64,000 nt of DNA from assembly GCF_000014185.1 (NCBI RefSeq), contig NC_008148.1, forward strand, positions 2,026,001-2,090,000, read 5' to 3'. The notes under the pieces are model-generated. The model saw only the letters and a program-made list of their open reading frames with translations. It was not told the origin of the DNA and searched no databases. The position numbers were made by a program, and so were the translations under genes. This stretch comes from Rubrobacter xylanophilus DSM 9941. GTDB taxonomy: Bacteria > Actinomycetota > Rubrobacteria > Rubrobacterales > Rubrobacteraceae. Positions 55,952 through 64,000 of this stretch are shown here, one piece after another (the first letter of the stretch is position 1; every line of letters starts with the position of its first letter).

Positions 55952-56635
55952 ATGCCCACCCTCCACGTGCTGAAGGTTTTCGTCGGGGAGGGCGGCGGGG
56001 GCGGGAACCCGCTCGGCGTCTTTCTGGACGGCGGGGAGGTGCCGGAGGGAGCGCGCCAGCGGGTCGCGGCAAGCCTGGGCTTCAGCGAGACGGTGTTCGT
56101 GGACGACGCGGGGCGCGGCGAGCTGCGCATCTTCACCCCGCAGGCGGAGCTGCCCTTCGCCGGGCACCCGCTGGTGGGGACGGCGTGGCTGCTGCTGCGC
56201 GAGGGCCACGAGGTGCAGGCGCTGCGCCCGCCGGCGGGCGAGGTCGCGGTGCGGCGCGACGGCGACCTCGTCTTCGTCGCCGGGCGGCCGGAGTGGGCGC
56301 CGCCCTTCGAGCACCTGCGCCTGGAGCACCCGGGCGAGGTCGAGGCGCTCGGCGGTCCGCCGGAAGGCCACGACCTCGTCGGGGTGTGGGCCTGGGAGGA
56401 CGAGAGGGCCGGGCGGGTCCGGGCGCGGGTCTTCGCCCCCCGCCTCGGGATACCGGAGGACGAGGCCACGGGCTCGCACGCCGCGCGGCTCGCCGCCCTG
56501 CTGGGGCGGCCCGTCGTCATCCGGCAGGGGAGAGGCTCCGAGATCCTGGCCAGGCCCCTCCCCGGCGGGGCCGTGGAGGTCGGGGGCCGCACCGTGCAGG
56601 CAGAGAAGCGCGAGTACCCGGGAGGTAGGCCATGA
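55952..56635 (+). CDS. PhzF-family isomerase-like protein
   Basis: A 227-aa protein of the diaminopimelate-epimerase-like PhzF fold. It has FSETVFV with the family Glu, RIFTPQAELPFAGHPLVGTAW, and GIPEDEATGSHAARLAALLG. It is shorter than typical PhzF (about 280 aa), with the second lobe reduced. No other phenazine genes are present, so a phenazine role is unlikely; the reaction is unknown. It starts 4 nt after the acyl-CoA synthetase and overlaps the next gene by 4 nt. Confidence 0.88.
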   Translation: MPTLHVLKVFVGEGGGGGNPLGVFLDGGEVPEGARQRVAASLGFSETVFVDDAGRGELRIFTPQAELPFAGHPLVGTAWLLLREGHEVQALRPPAGEVAVRRDGDLVFVAGRPEWAPPFEHLRLEHPGEVEALGGPPEGHDLVGVWAWEDERAGRVRARVFAPRLGIPEDEATGSHAARLAALLGRPVVIRQGRGSEILARPLPGGAVEVGGRTVQAEKREYPGGRP

Positions 56636-57426
56636 TAGACGCCGAGAGAAAGACCTACGAGCACATCCTCTTCGAGCGGGACGGGGAGGTCGCCCGCATC
56701 ACCATGAACCGCCCCGAGAAGCGCAACGCGCTCTCCCTCTCCCACATGCAGGAGCTCACCGACGCCTTCCGCTCCGTCGGGGAGAGCCGCGAGGTGCGGG
56801 CGGTGATCCTCGCGGGCAACGGCCCGGCCTTCTGCGCCGGCCACGACCTCGCGGAGATGCTGGACCGCGACCCGGGCTTCTACCGCCGCACGTTCGAGGT
56901 TTGCACCGGGATGATGATGGCCATCCGCTCCATCCCCCAGCCGGTCATCGCGCGGGTGCACGCGACCGCCACCGCCGCGGGCTGCCAGCTCGCCGCGACC
57001 TGCGACCTGGTGGTGGCCTCCACGGAGGCCAGGTTCGCCACGCCGGGGGTGAAGATAGGGCTCTTCTGCTCCACCCCGATGGTGGCCCTCTCCCGCTCCG
57101 TCGGGCAGAAGAAGAGCATGGAGATGCTGCTCACCGGGGACTTCGTCCCCGCGGAGGAGGCCGAGAGGATCGGGCTGGTCAACCGGGTGGTCCCGCCGGA
57201 GGAGCTGGAGGGGGCCACGCTGGAGCTGGCGCGGAAGATCTGCGCGGCGAGCCCGCTCGTGGTGGGCGTCGGCAAGCAGGCCTTCTACCGGCAGCTCGAG
57301 ATGCCCACCGAGCAGGCCTACGCCTACGCCCAGGAGGTGATGTCCTTCAACGCCACCTTCGCCGACGCGCAGGAGGGGATGTGCGCCTTCCTGGAGAAGC
57401 GGGCGCCGGAGTGGCAGGGGCGTTGA
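56632..57426 (+). CDS. Enoyl-CoA hydratase/isomerase
   Basis: A 264-aa crotonase-fold enzyme of fatty-acid breakdown. It has ARITMNRPEKRNALSLSHM, the first oxyanion-hole segment VILAGNGPAFCAGHDLAEM, and AATCDLVVASTEARFATPG followed by GLFCSTPMVAL. The second catalytic Glu of classical hydratases is not clear, so isomerase or another crotonase reaction is possible. It starts inside the PhzF gene end (ATGA-type overlap) and its TGA overlaps the ATG of the ClpS-like gene. Confidence 0.92.
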   Translation: MIDAERKTYEHILFERDGEVARITMNRPEKRNALSLSHMQELTDAFRSVGESREVRAVILAGNGPAFCAGHDLAEMLDRDPGFYRRTFEVCTGMMMAIRSIPQPVIARVHATATAAGCQLAATCDLVVASTEARFATPGVKIGLFCSTPMVALSRSVGQKKSMEMLLTGDFVPAEEAERIGLVNRVVPPEELEGATLELARKICAASPLVVGVGKQAFYRQLEMPTEQAYAYAQEVMSFNATFADAQEGMCAFLEKRAPEWQGR

Positions 57427-57746
57427 TGGGCGCGGCGACGCGGCCGAAAAGGAGATCGCGGGAAAAGAGCGGCGGCCTGCCGCCCTACAACGTCGTGCTG
57501 CTGGACGATGACGACCACAGCTACGAGTACGTGATCTTCATGCTCAGGAAGCTCTTCGGGTACCCGGTCCGGAAGGGCTACGAGCTGGCCAGGGAGGTGG
57601 ACACCACCGGACGGGCCGTCGTGGCGACCACCCACCTGGAGGAGGCCGAGCTGAAGCGGGACCAGATCCAGTCCTTCGGCCCCGACCCCCTGATCCCGCG
57701 CTGCAAGGGCTCGATGAGGGCCGTCGTAGAGCCCGCCCCGGGCTGA
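57426..57746 (+). CDS. Divergent ClpS-like adaptor
   Basis: ClpS delivers N-degron proteins to the Clp protease. This 106-aa protein keeps the ClpS core (YNVVLLDDDDHSYEYVIFML, then GYELAREVDTTGRAVVATT). However, the N-degron pocket differs from E. coli: the NDD-Y-T segment reads DDDDH, and the position of the pocket His66 (VHYQGKA) is Asp (VDTTGRA). It could bind a different N-terminal signal or serve another partner. It is translationally coupled to the enoyl-CoA hydratase (TGATG overlap), not to clpA/clpC. Confidence 0.87.
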   Translation: MGAATRPKRRSREKSGGLPPYNVVLLDDDDHSYEYVIFMLRKLFGYPVRKGYELAREVDTTGRAVVATTHLEEAELKRDQIQSFGPDPLIPRCKGSMRAVVEPAPG

Positions 57747-57751
57747 CCCTC

Positions 57752-57789
57752 CCAGAGGCCCTGCCGCGCGAGCCCGGCAGAGCCTCTGG
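57752..57789 (+). terminator. Terminator-like hairpin after the ClpS-like gene
   Basis: CCAGAGGC (57752-57759) pairs with GCCTCTGG (57782-57789) and CTGCCG with CGGCAG inside it. It begins 6 nt after the stop codon. No long T tract follows. Confidence 0.6.
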
Positions 57790-57938
57790 CGCTCGCCCCG
57801 GGCCGACGGCCCGCGCTCCGCATCTCCCGGCGGCGGGGCGGCCTCGCCGGAAGGAGGCCCCCTCACCCCCGCCGGAGCTGGCGGCCGCGGCGAGGTGCGG
57901 CCGGCCCCGGAGGGAGCGGCCCCCCGAAGAGGGGAGGG

Positions 57939-59117
57939 TCAGCCCTGCAGGTTCTCGAAGATCCCGGCCGCCCCCATCCCGCCGCCGATGCACATCGTGA
58001 CCATGCCGTAGCGCGAGCCGCGCCGCTTCATCTCGTGGATGAGCTGGACGGTGAGCTTGGTGCCCGTGGCGCCCATGGGGTGGCCGAGCGCGATCGCGCC
58101 GCCGTTCACGTTGGTCCTCTCCAGGTCGAGCCCTACCTCCCGGATCACCGCCAAAGCCTGCGCCGCGAACGCCTCGTTGAACTCGATGAGGTCTATGTCC
58201 TCCAGCCTCAGCCCGGCCTGCTCCAGCGCCCGGGGGATGGCCACCGCCGGTCCGATGCCCATGATCTCCGGCGGCACCCCCCCGAGCGCGAACCCGACAA
58301 AGCGGGCGAGGGGCTCGAGGCCGCGCCGCTCGGCCTCCTCCCGCTCCATCACCACCACCGCGGCCGCGCCGTCGCTGCGCTGGGAGGCGTTGCCCGCGGT
58401 CACCGTGCCCCCCTGCTGGAAGGCCGGCTTGAGCTTGGCCAGCGCCTCCATGGAGGTGTCCCTCGGCCCCTCGTCGCGCCGGAAGACCGTCTTGAAGCGC
58501 TGCGGGTTGCCCTCCTCGTCCAGGTAGTCGTACTCCACGTCGAGCGGGACGATCTCCTCGTCGAACAGCCCGCTCTCGACCGCCCTCTTCGCCAGCGTGT
58601 GGCTGCGCAGGGCGAACTCGTCCTGGTCCTCCCGCGAGACCTTGTACCGGCGGGCCACCTCCTCGGCGGTGAAGCCCATCCCCATGTAGACGGCGGGGTT
58701 GGTCTCCACCAGCGCCGGGTTGGGCGCGAAGGTGGGGAACTCCAGCGTGGAGGACATGTGCTCCACCCCTCCGGCCAGCACCGCCGTGGCGTGCCCCACC
58801 ATGATCCGCTCGGCGGCGATAGCGATGGTCTGCAGCCCGGAGGAGCAGAACCGGTTGACCGTCTGCGCCGGGACGCTCTCCGGGAGCCCGGCGCGCAGGG
58901 AGGCGAGCCGGGCGATGTTGTAGCCCTGGGTCCCCTCGGGCATAGCGCACCCCAGGATGACGTCCTCTATCTCCTCGCTCTCCAGGCCCTCGGCCCGGCG
59001 CACGGCCTCGCCGATGGCGGCGGCGGCGAGGTCCACCGGGTGCATCCCGCGCAGGGTTCCGCGGGGGGCCCGCCCCACGGCGGTCCGGGCCCCCGAGACG
59101 ATGACCGCTTCCTTCAT
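57939..59117 (-). CDS. fadA: Acetyl-CoA acyltransferase (thiolase)
   Basis: Last step of beta-oxidation: splits 3-ketoacyl-CoA with CoA. The 392-aa enzyme has the nucleophile Cys91 in VNRFCSSGLQ, the His in GGAIALGHPMGATG and the second Cys in MVTMCIGGGMGAAGI. ATG at 59117, 10 nt after the fadN stop. Last gene of the fadD-padR-DUF4442-fadN-fadA unit. Confidence 0.96.
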   Translation of the reverse strand: MKEAVIVSGARTAVGRAPRGTLRGMHPVDLAAAAIGEAVRRAEGLESEEIEDVILGCAMPEGTQGYNIARLASLRAGLPESVPAQTVNRFCSSGLQTIAIAAERIMVGHATAVLAGGVEHMSSTLEFPTFAPNPALVETNPAVYMGMGFTAEEVARRYKVSREDQDEFALRSHTLAKRAVESGLFDEEIVPLDVEYDYLDEEGNPQRFKTVFRRDEGPRDTSMEALAKLKPAFQQGGTVTAGNASQRSDGAAAVVVMEREEAERRGLEPLARFVGFALGGVPPEIMGIGPAVAIPRALEQAGLRLEDIDLIEFNEAFAAQALAVIREVGLDLERTNVNGGAIALGHPMGATGTKLTVQLIHEMKRRGSRYGMVTMCIGGGMGAAGIFENLQG

Positions 59118-59127
59118 GTTCCTCCTC

Positions 59128-61500
59128 CTAGTTCCTCAAGGGCTTGCCGGTCTTGAGCATGGCCTCTATGCGCTCGTGGGTCTTCCGGTTGCCCAGAAGC
59201 GAGAGGAAGGCCTCCTTCTCCAGCCGGAGGATGTGCTCCTCGGGCACCCACTGCGGCATGGTGAGATCCCCGCCGGTCATCACCCGGGCGAGGTGCCCGG
59301 CGATGACGCCGTCGTACTCGGTGGCGTAGCGGCCCCACTGCATGCTCCGGACCGCCACGAGCAGCGCCGCCCGCGCCTGGACGCCCGCGGCGTAGACGTC
59401 GTTGCCCCCCTCCGGGGGGGTGTGGCTGTCGGCGAGGTCCAGCACCTCGTCCTTGGCGTGGTGGAGGAGGTGGTCGGCGTTCATCACCACCGGGTCGTCC
59501 TCGTCCAGAAAGCCCAGCTCCCGCGCCTCGAGCGCGCTCCCGGAGACGCGGGCGGTGGCGATGGTCTCGAAGGCCTTCTGCAGAAAGGGCAGCGGAGGGC
59601 TGTTGGGGGCCTCGCGCAGCGCCCGCGAGACGGTCCGCCGCACCATCTCCTTCGTCCCGCCGCCGGCCGGGATGAGCCCCACCCCGGCCTCCACCAGCCC
59701 CATGTAGCTCTCGGCCGCGGCGACGACCCGGGAGGCGTGCAGGCAGATCTCCAGCCCCCCGCCGAGGGTCTGGCCGCGCGGGGCGGCGACGACCGGCTTG
59801 TCGGAGAAGCGGAAGCCCATGAGCAGCCGGTGCAGGGCGTCCACGCTCTCGCCCACCTGCCCGGCCCCCCCGTTCTGGACGGCCCGGGCGATCTCGCCGA
59901 GGTTCGCCCCCACGCAGAAGTTGCGCCCCTCGTTGCCGACGACGAGCCCGACGACCTCCTCGCGCTCCAGCTCCCGCAGCGCCCGGAAGCCCATCTCTAT
60001 CACGCCCCGGTCTATGGAGTTGCCCCTGGAGTGGAACTCCAGGCAGAGCACCCCGTCGCCGAGGTCGAGGAGGCTCGCGGAGTCGTTGCGGGCCAGCTCC
60101 CTGCCCTGCTCGCGCAGCCGGTCCAGCGAGATGGCCAGCGGGTCCTCCCGCACCGGCACGTACTCCTTGCGCAGCGGGCTGTAGGCGAGCTCCCGGCCGC
60201 CCTCCCGCCGGTAGAAGCTCGCGTTGCCGGCCTCGAGCATCTCGGCGACCCAGGGGGCGACCTCCAGGCCCATGGAGCGCATCAGCTCCGCCGTCTCGGC
60301 GACGCCGAGCATGTCCCACGTCCTGAAGGGCCCGGCCTCGTGCCCGAAGCCCCACTCCATCGCGTGGTCCACGTCCTCCAAGGTGTCGGAGATCTCCGGC
60401 ACCCGCCGGGAGGCGTAGGCCAGGTAGGGGAGCAGGGTGTCCCGGATGTAGCGGGCGTGCCGGTCCTCGCCGGCCTTGCTCACGAGAAAGCGCAGCCGGG
60501 AGGCGAGGTCGCCCTGCCTGCGGGCCTCCTCGGCGATGGGGACCTCCGGGTTCTCCGGCGGCCGGTGCTCGAAGGTCTCGAGGTCCAGCACGTAGAAGGC
60601 GGTCTTCCCGTCCTCCCGCACCCGCTTGTAGAAGCCGGCGCCGGTCTTGTTGCCGAGGAGGTTGCGCCGGATCATCTCCTTCAGCTTGGGGTGGGGCCTG
60701 AAGACCTCGCGCGACTCGTCCTCGGGGACCAGCTCGTAGAGGTTCTCGGCCACGCCGACTGCTATGTCCAGCCCCACGGTGTCGTTGAGCCGGAAGGTCG
60801 CGGTCTTGGGGTGCCCGATGAGGGGGCCGGTTATGGCGTCGACCTCCTCGATCCCGTACCCGTTCTCCAGGGCGTAGCTCACCGACTGCATCCCGGCGAA
60901 GCTCCCGAGCCGGTTGCCGATGAAGTTGGGGGTGTCCTTGGCGATGACGGCCCCCTTGCCCAGCACCCGCTCGCCGAAGTCCCGCATCCGCCGGACGACC
61001 TCGGGGTCGGTGTCCCCGGTGGGGATCAGCTCGAGCAGCTTGAGGTAGCGCGGCGGGTTGAAGAAGTGGGTCCCGAGAAAGCGGCGCCGGAAGCCCTCGC
61101 CGCGCCCCTCGGCGATGCTGCGCAGCGGGATGCCGGAGGTGTTCGAGGAGACGACGGCGTCCTCCCGCGCCGTCTCCTCCACCCGGGCCATGAGCTCCCG
61201 CTTGGGCTCGAGCCGCTCCACGATGGCCTCCACGACCCAGTCGGCGTCGGCCACGCGCCCGAAGTGCTCCTCGAAGTTGCCGAGCCGGATCCTCTCGACG
61301 ACCCGCTGGCTCATGAGCGCCGGGGGGCGGGCCTGCCGCATCCGCTCGAAGCCGGCCCTGACGACGGCGTTCTTGTCCTCCCCCTCTCCCGGAGCGATGT
61401 CCAAGAGCTCCACCTCGAGCCCGGCGTTGGCGCAGTGGGCGGCTATCGCGGCGCCCATGGTGCCGGCTCCCAGAACGGCGACCTTGCGTATCCTTCTCAT
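59128..61500 (-). CDS. fadN: 3-hydroxyacyl-CoA dehydrogenase/enoyl-CoA hydratase, FadN type
   Basis: Two-domain beta-oxidation enzyme. The order is dehydrogenase first (KVAVLGAGTMGAAIAAHCANAG, then VSSNTSGIPL, FLGTHFFNPPRYLKLLE) and enoyl-CoA hydratase in the C-terminal third (FSDKPVVAAPRGQTLGGGLEI). That is the order of B. subtilis FadN and the reverse of E. coli FadB. Length 790 aa fits. ATG at 61500 follows CGGGAGGTGGG and overlaps the DUF4442 gene end by 4 nt. Confidence 0.95.
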   Translation of the reverse strand: MRRIRKVAVLGAGTMGAAIAAHCANAGLEVELLDIAPGEGEDKNAVVRAGFERMRQARPPALMSQRVVERIRLGNFEEHFGRVADADWVVEAIVERLEPKRELMARVEETAREDAVVSSNTSGIPLRSIAEGRGEGFRRRFLGTHFFNPPRYLKLLELIPTGDTDPEVVRRMRDFGERVLGKGAVIAKDTPNFIGNRLGSFAGMQSVSYALENGYGIEEVDAITGPLIGHPKTATFRLNDTVGLDIAVGVAENLYELVPEDESREVFRPHPKLKEMIRRNLLGNKTGAGFYKRVREDGKTAFYVLDLETFEHRPPENPEVPIAEEARRQGDLASRLRFLVSKAGEDRHARYIRDTLLPYLAYASRRVPEISDTLEDVDHAMEWGFGHEAGPFRTWDMLGVAETAELMRSMGLEVAPWVAEMLEAGNASFYRREGGRELAYSPLRKEYVPVREDPLAISLDRLREQGRELARNDSASLLDLGDGVLCLEFHSRGNSIDRGVIEMGFRALRELEREEVVGLVVGNEGRNFCVGANLGEIARAVQNGGAGQVGESVDALHRLLMGFRFSDKPVVAAPRGQTLGGGLEICLHASRVVAAAESYMGLVEAGVGLIPAGGGTKEMVRRTVSRALREAPNSPPLPFLQKAFETIATARVSGSALEARELGFLDEDDPVVMNADHLLHHAKDEVLDLADSHTPPEGGNDVYAAGVQARAALLVAVRSMQWGRYATEYDGVIAGHLARVMTGGDLTMPQWVPEEHILRLEKEAFLSLLGNRKTHERIEAMLKTGKPLRN

Positions 61501-61994
61501 CCCACCTCCCGTTGTCCTCGCGGCGCCTTGCGCCTGACGTAGACGACCTTCTCCACCACGGCGCACACCTCCCCCGCGGCGGTCTTCAGCTCGACGGTGT
61601 AGCGGCGGTCGGAGGGGCTCCCGCCGGCGGTTGCCGCGCGCACGGCCTCTATCTCCTCCTCCCCGAGCACGAACCTGGCGTACAGCGTCTGCCGGCCGGG
61701 TCGCCGGAAGCGGACGCTGGCGGCCTTGTCCCACACCTCGTACCCGTCCCCGAGGTTCTTCATGAGCATGAGGGCGTAGAAGGGGTCCACCGCGGCGAAG
61801 ATGCTCCCCCCGAAGATGGTCCCCACGTAGTTGCGGGTCCTCCAGCTCAGCGGGAGCCGCACCAGCACCTCCCTCCAGTCGGCGGAGATGCGCACCACCC
61901 TCCCCCCGGTGCCCCGGTAGGCCGGGTAGAGGTTCATCGCCGCCCGGAACAGGCGGGTCCTCGGGGACTCCCTGACGGCCGGCGCCCTACCCAT
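61497..61994 (-). CDS. DUF4442 hotdog-fold protein (thioesterase-like)
   Basis: A 165-aa protein with the DUF4442 pattern: LFRAAMNLYPAYRGTGGRV, RNYVGTIFGGSIFAAVDPFYALML and a beta sheet with AEVCAVVEKVVYVRRK-like ending. Probably acts on acyl-CoA or acyl carrier esters, given its place between padR and fadN with overlaps on both sides. Activity not shown for this protein. Confidence 0.85.
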   Translation of the reverse strand: MGRAPAVRESPRTRLFRAAMNLYPAYRGTGGRVVRISADWREVLVRLPLSWRTRNYVGTIFGGSIFAAVDPFYALMLMKNLGDGYEVWDKAASVRFRRPGRQTLYARFVLGEEEIEAVRAATAGGSPSDRRYTVELKTAAGEVCAVVEKVVYVRRKAPRGQREVG

Positions 61995-62370
61995 AGATCT
62001 CCTTCTGCAGCGCCTCGATCGCCTCTTTTACCCGCAGCAGATGCTCCCCGAAACGCTCCTTCATCTCCTCGTACTTCTCCCTGCCGCGCGGGGTGATGGT
62101 GTAGAACCGGCGGCTCCGGGTGTCCGGGTCCTCCCACTCGGCGGTCAGGTAGCCCTTCTCCTCCATCCGCCGCAGCAGCGGGTAGACGGTGTTGGGCGAG
62201 ACGCTCATGACCCCGCCGGTGAGCTCCCCGATCTTCCGGATCAGGCTGTTGCCGTACTCGGGGCGCTTGCTGACCAAATGGAGGATGAGCAGGGGGAAGA
62301 TGCTCCGGGTCTTGACCTCCCCTATGAAGATCTCCCGCGGCGTCGCCCGCCCGGCCTCCCGCTCACGCAT
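61987..62370 (-). CDS. PadR-family transcriptional regulator
   Basis: A 127-aa winged-helix repressor: FPLLILHLVSKRPEYGNSLIRKIGEL, recognition helix VSPNTVYPLLRRMEEKGYL, wing RSRRFYTITPRGREKYEEM, and a C-terminal dimerisation helix. It is embedded in the fatty-acid operon (8-nt overlaps with both neighbours), so it probably autoregulates it in response to an acyl-CoA or fatty acid. That ligand is a guess. Confidence 0.93.
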   Translation of the reverse strand: MREREAGRATPREIFIGEVKTRSIFPLLILHLVSKRPEYGNSLIRKIGELTGGVMSVSPNTVYPLLRRMEEKGYLTAEWEDPDTRSRRFYTITPRGREKYEEMKERFGEHLLRVKEAIEALQKEIYG

Positions 62371-64000
62371 AGAGCCTCTCTATGTAACCCCCGTAGCGCC
62401 GCTGCACGACCCGGGTCTTGACCTTGAGGGTCGGGGTGAGCTCCCCCGCCTCCTGCGAGAGCTCGCGCGGCAGCAGGGCGACCTTCTTGGGCCGCTCGTA
62501 GTCGGCGAACCCCCGCGTGGCCTCCTCGACCTCGCGCTCGATGAGCCGCTGCACGCGCCCGTCCCCGGCGAGCTCCTCGTCGGTCCCCCCCACACCGAGG
62601 GTCGCCCGCACGGCCCGGTAGTCGGGGACCACGAGGGCCGAGACGTACTTGCGCCCCTCGCCGACGACCACGGCCTGCGAGATGTGGGGGGCCGTGACCA
62701 GCGCGGACTCGATGGGCTGGGGGGCGACGTTCTTGCCGGTGCTGAGCACGATGAGGCTCTTGAGCCGGTCGGTCACGGTGAGGTAGCCGTCCTCGTCGAA
62801 GGAGCCGATGTCCCCGGTGCGGAAGAAGCCGTCCTGCGTGAAGGCCTCCTCGGTGGACCGCTCGTCCCGGAAGTACCCCCGCATGACGCTCGGCCCCCGC
62901 ACCTGGATCTCCCCCTCCGGGGAGATCCTGACCTCCAAATTGGAGAGCGGCAACCCAACGGTCCCGAAGCGCGGCTTCTCGAGCCGGTTGCAGGCGATGA
63001 CGGGCGAGGTCTCGGTGAGCCCGTAGCCCTCCATGATCTTTATCCCGGCCGCGTAGAAGAACTTCCCCACCTCGGTGTCCAGCTTGGCCCCGCCGGAGAC
63101 GAAGAAGCGCACCCTCCCGCCCACGGCCTCCCTGAGCCGCCGGAAGACGAGCCGGTCGTAGACGGCGAGCGCGGCCCGCAGCGGCAGGCCCGGCCGGCCC
63201 CCCCGGTCCAGAACCTCGTAGCGCCGCCTCCCGGCCGCCACCGCCCGCCCGAAGAGCCAGCGCTTGACCGGCGAACCCCCGGCGACCATGGCCCGCACCC
63301 GGTCGTGCATCTTCTCGTAGAGCCGGGGCACGCTGGGCATGACGGTGGGCCGCACCTCGCGCAGGTTCTCCGGCACCTTCTCCACCGACTCGGCGTAGTA
63401 GACGCTCGCCCCGACGCCGAGCGCGAGAAACTGCCCGCAGGTGCGCTCGAAGACGTGCGAGAGCGGCAGAAAGGAGAGAAAGACGTCCTCCGGGTAGACG
63501 GTGAGCGCGTCCTGGATGCCCTCCAGGTTGGAGAGGATGTTGCCGTGGGTGAGGACGGCCCCCTTGGGCCTCCCGGTCGTCCCGGAGGTGTAGATGATCG
63601 TCGCCACGTCCTCCCGGCCGAGCGAGCGCCAGCCCTCCTCCCAGCCCTCGAGGGGCCGCTCCCGCCCCTCCCGCAGCACCTCCTCAAAGAGGGTGGCCCC
63701 CTCCCCCTCCATCACGACCACGTGCTCCAGCGCCGGAAGCTCCCCCCTCGCCGAGGAGACCCGCCCCAGCAGCTCCCCGTCCTCGACCACGACCACCCGG
63801 GCCTCGCAGTCGGCGAGGATGTGCGCCATCTGCTCCGGCTCCAGCGTCGGGTAGACCGGCACCGTCGCCGCCCCGAGGCTCTGCACCGCGAAGTCGGTCA
63901 CCGCCCACTCGACCCGGTTGCGCGCGATGAGGCCGACCCTGTCCCCCCGGCCGACCCCGAGCCCGGCCAGCCCGGCGGCAAAGTCCCGCACCATCCCGTA
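62363..64000 (-). CDS. fadD: Long-chain fatty-acid-CoA ligase (N-terminus outside window)
   Basis: FAA1-type long-chain acyl-CoA synthetase; at least 545 residues are visible and the true start lies beyond 64000. Motifs: IIYTSGTTGRPKGAVLTHGN, LPLSHVFERTCGQFLAL, FVSGGAKLDTEVGKFFYAAG, EGYGLTETSPVI and LIVLSTGKNVAPQPIE. First visible gene of the beta-oxidation operon; it overlaps padR by 8 nt. Confidence 0.94.
   Translation of the reverse strand, partial: YGMVRDFAAGLAGLGVGRGDRVGLIARNRVEWAVTDFAVQSLGAATVPVYPTLEPEQMAHILADCEARVVVVEDGELLGRVSSARGELPALEHVVVMEGEGATLFEEVLREGRERPLEGWEEGWRSLGREDVATIIYTSGTTGRPKGAVLTHGNILSNLEGIQDALTVYPEDVFLSFLPLSHVFERTCGQFLALGVGASVYYAESVEKVPENLREVRPTVMPSVPRLYEKMHDRVRAMVAGGSPVKRWLFGRAVAAGRRRYEVLDRGGRPGLPLRAALAVYDRLVFRRLREAVGGRVRFFVSGGAKLDTEVGKFFYAAGIKIMEGYGLTETSPVIACNRLEKPRFGTVGLPLSNLEVRISPEGEIQVRGPSVMRGYFRDERSTEEAFTQDGFFRTGDIGSFDEDGYLTVTDRLKSLIVLSTGKNVAPQPIESALVTAPHISQAVVVGEGRKYVSALVVPDYRAVRATLGVGGTDEELAGDGRVQRLIEREVEEATRGFADYERPKKVALLPRELSQEAGELTPTLKVKTRVVQRRYGGYIERLYA

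Noticed and set aside
55952-56635. Phenazine biosynthesis locus
   Set aside because: Only a short PhzF-fold protein is present; none of the other phenazine genes lie nearby.

Overview
The window looks like chromosomal DNA of the thermophilic, radiation-resistant actinobacterium Rubrobacter xylanophilus or a very close relative. The reasons are the very high GC content, the actinobacterial order polA-rpsA-coaE-(slt)-uvrB, the rapZ-yvcK-whiA cluster, and a bacteriorhodopsin-like proton-pump gene that I recognise as the one described from R. xylanophilus (RxR). The species name is recognition, not a database result.

Layout. (1) 1-9640, minus strand: uvrC, rapZ, a glutathionyl-hydroquinone-reductase-like gene, yvcK, whiA, gap and a partial pgk, preceded by a phosphodiesterase and a small membrane protein. 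(2) 9660-12360: an amino-acid permease and a membrane protein with a Gln/Pro repeat tail. (3) 12360-27470: uvrA, a PucR-type regulator with an ammonium transporter, a small PH-like protein, a CPBP protease, then uvrB, slt, coaE, rpsA and polA. All of uvrA, uvrB, uvrC and polA lie within about 22 kb. (4) 27470-33820: trmB, a thioesterase, and a complete branched-chain amino-acid ABC operon (livJ-livH-livM-livG-livF) behind a strong promoter. (5) 33938-34021: tRNA-Leu(CAA), followed to about 40250 by an island of clearly lower GC. The island holds a decayed IS5-type transposase, a frameshifted metal/siderophore-binding lipoprotein gene, and a retinal-photosystem operon: rhodopsin, lycopene cyclase (crtY) and the beta-carotene cleaving enzyme (blh). 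(6) 40250-54300: pyruvate carboxylase, pyrophosphatase, pterin dehydratase, a nuclease, a PfpI protein, a sugar symporter/beta-glucosidase group, an aldo-keto reductase and an alpha-mannosidase. (7) 54330-64000: fatty-acid genes, namely an acyl-CoA ligase, PhzF-like protein, enoyl-CoA hydratase and divergent ClpS on the plus strand, then a fadD-padR-DUF4442-fadN-fadA operon on the minus strand.

Three patterns run across the window and may be its most novel content. First, whiA, uvrA, uvrB and slt have no ATG/GTG/TTG codon where their conserved N-termini require one. Each has a near-cognate codon (CTG, ATA, ATC, GTA) 6-7 nt after a good Shine-Dalgarno sequence. Second, several genes have a -10 box placed 6-10 nt before the start codon, which implies leaderless or near-leaderless mRNAs (yvcK, uvrC, polA, pucR, the 311-aa membrane protein, the nuclease). 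Third, four of the seven convergent gene pairs end on the same CTAG, so both TAG stops overlap. In the island, the binding-protein gene is interrupted at a G7 tract and at a (CG)6 tract, so it is either decaying or switchable.
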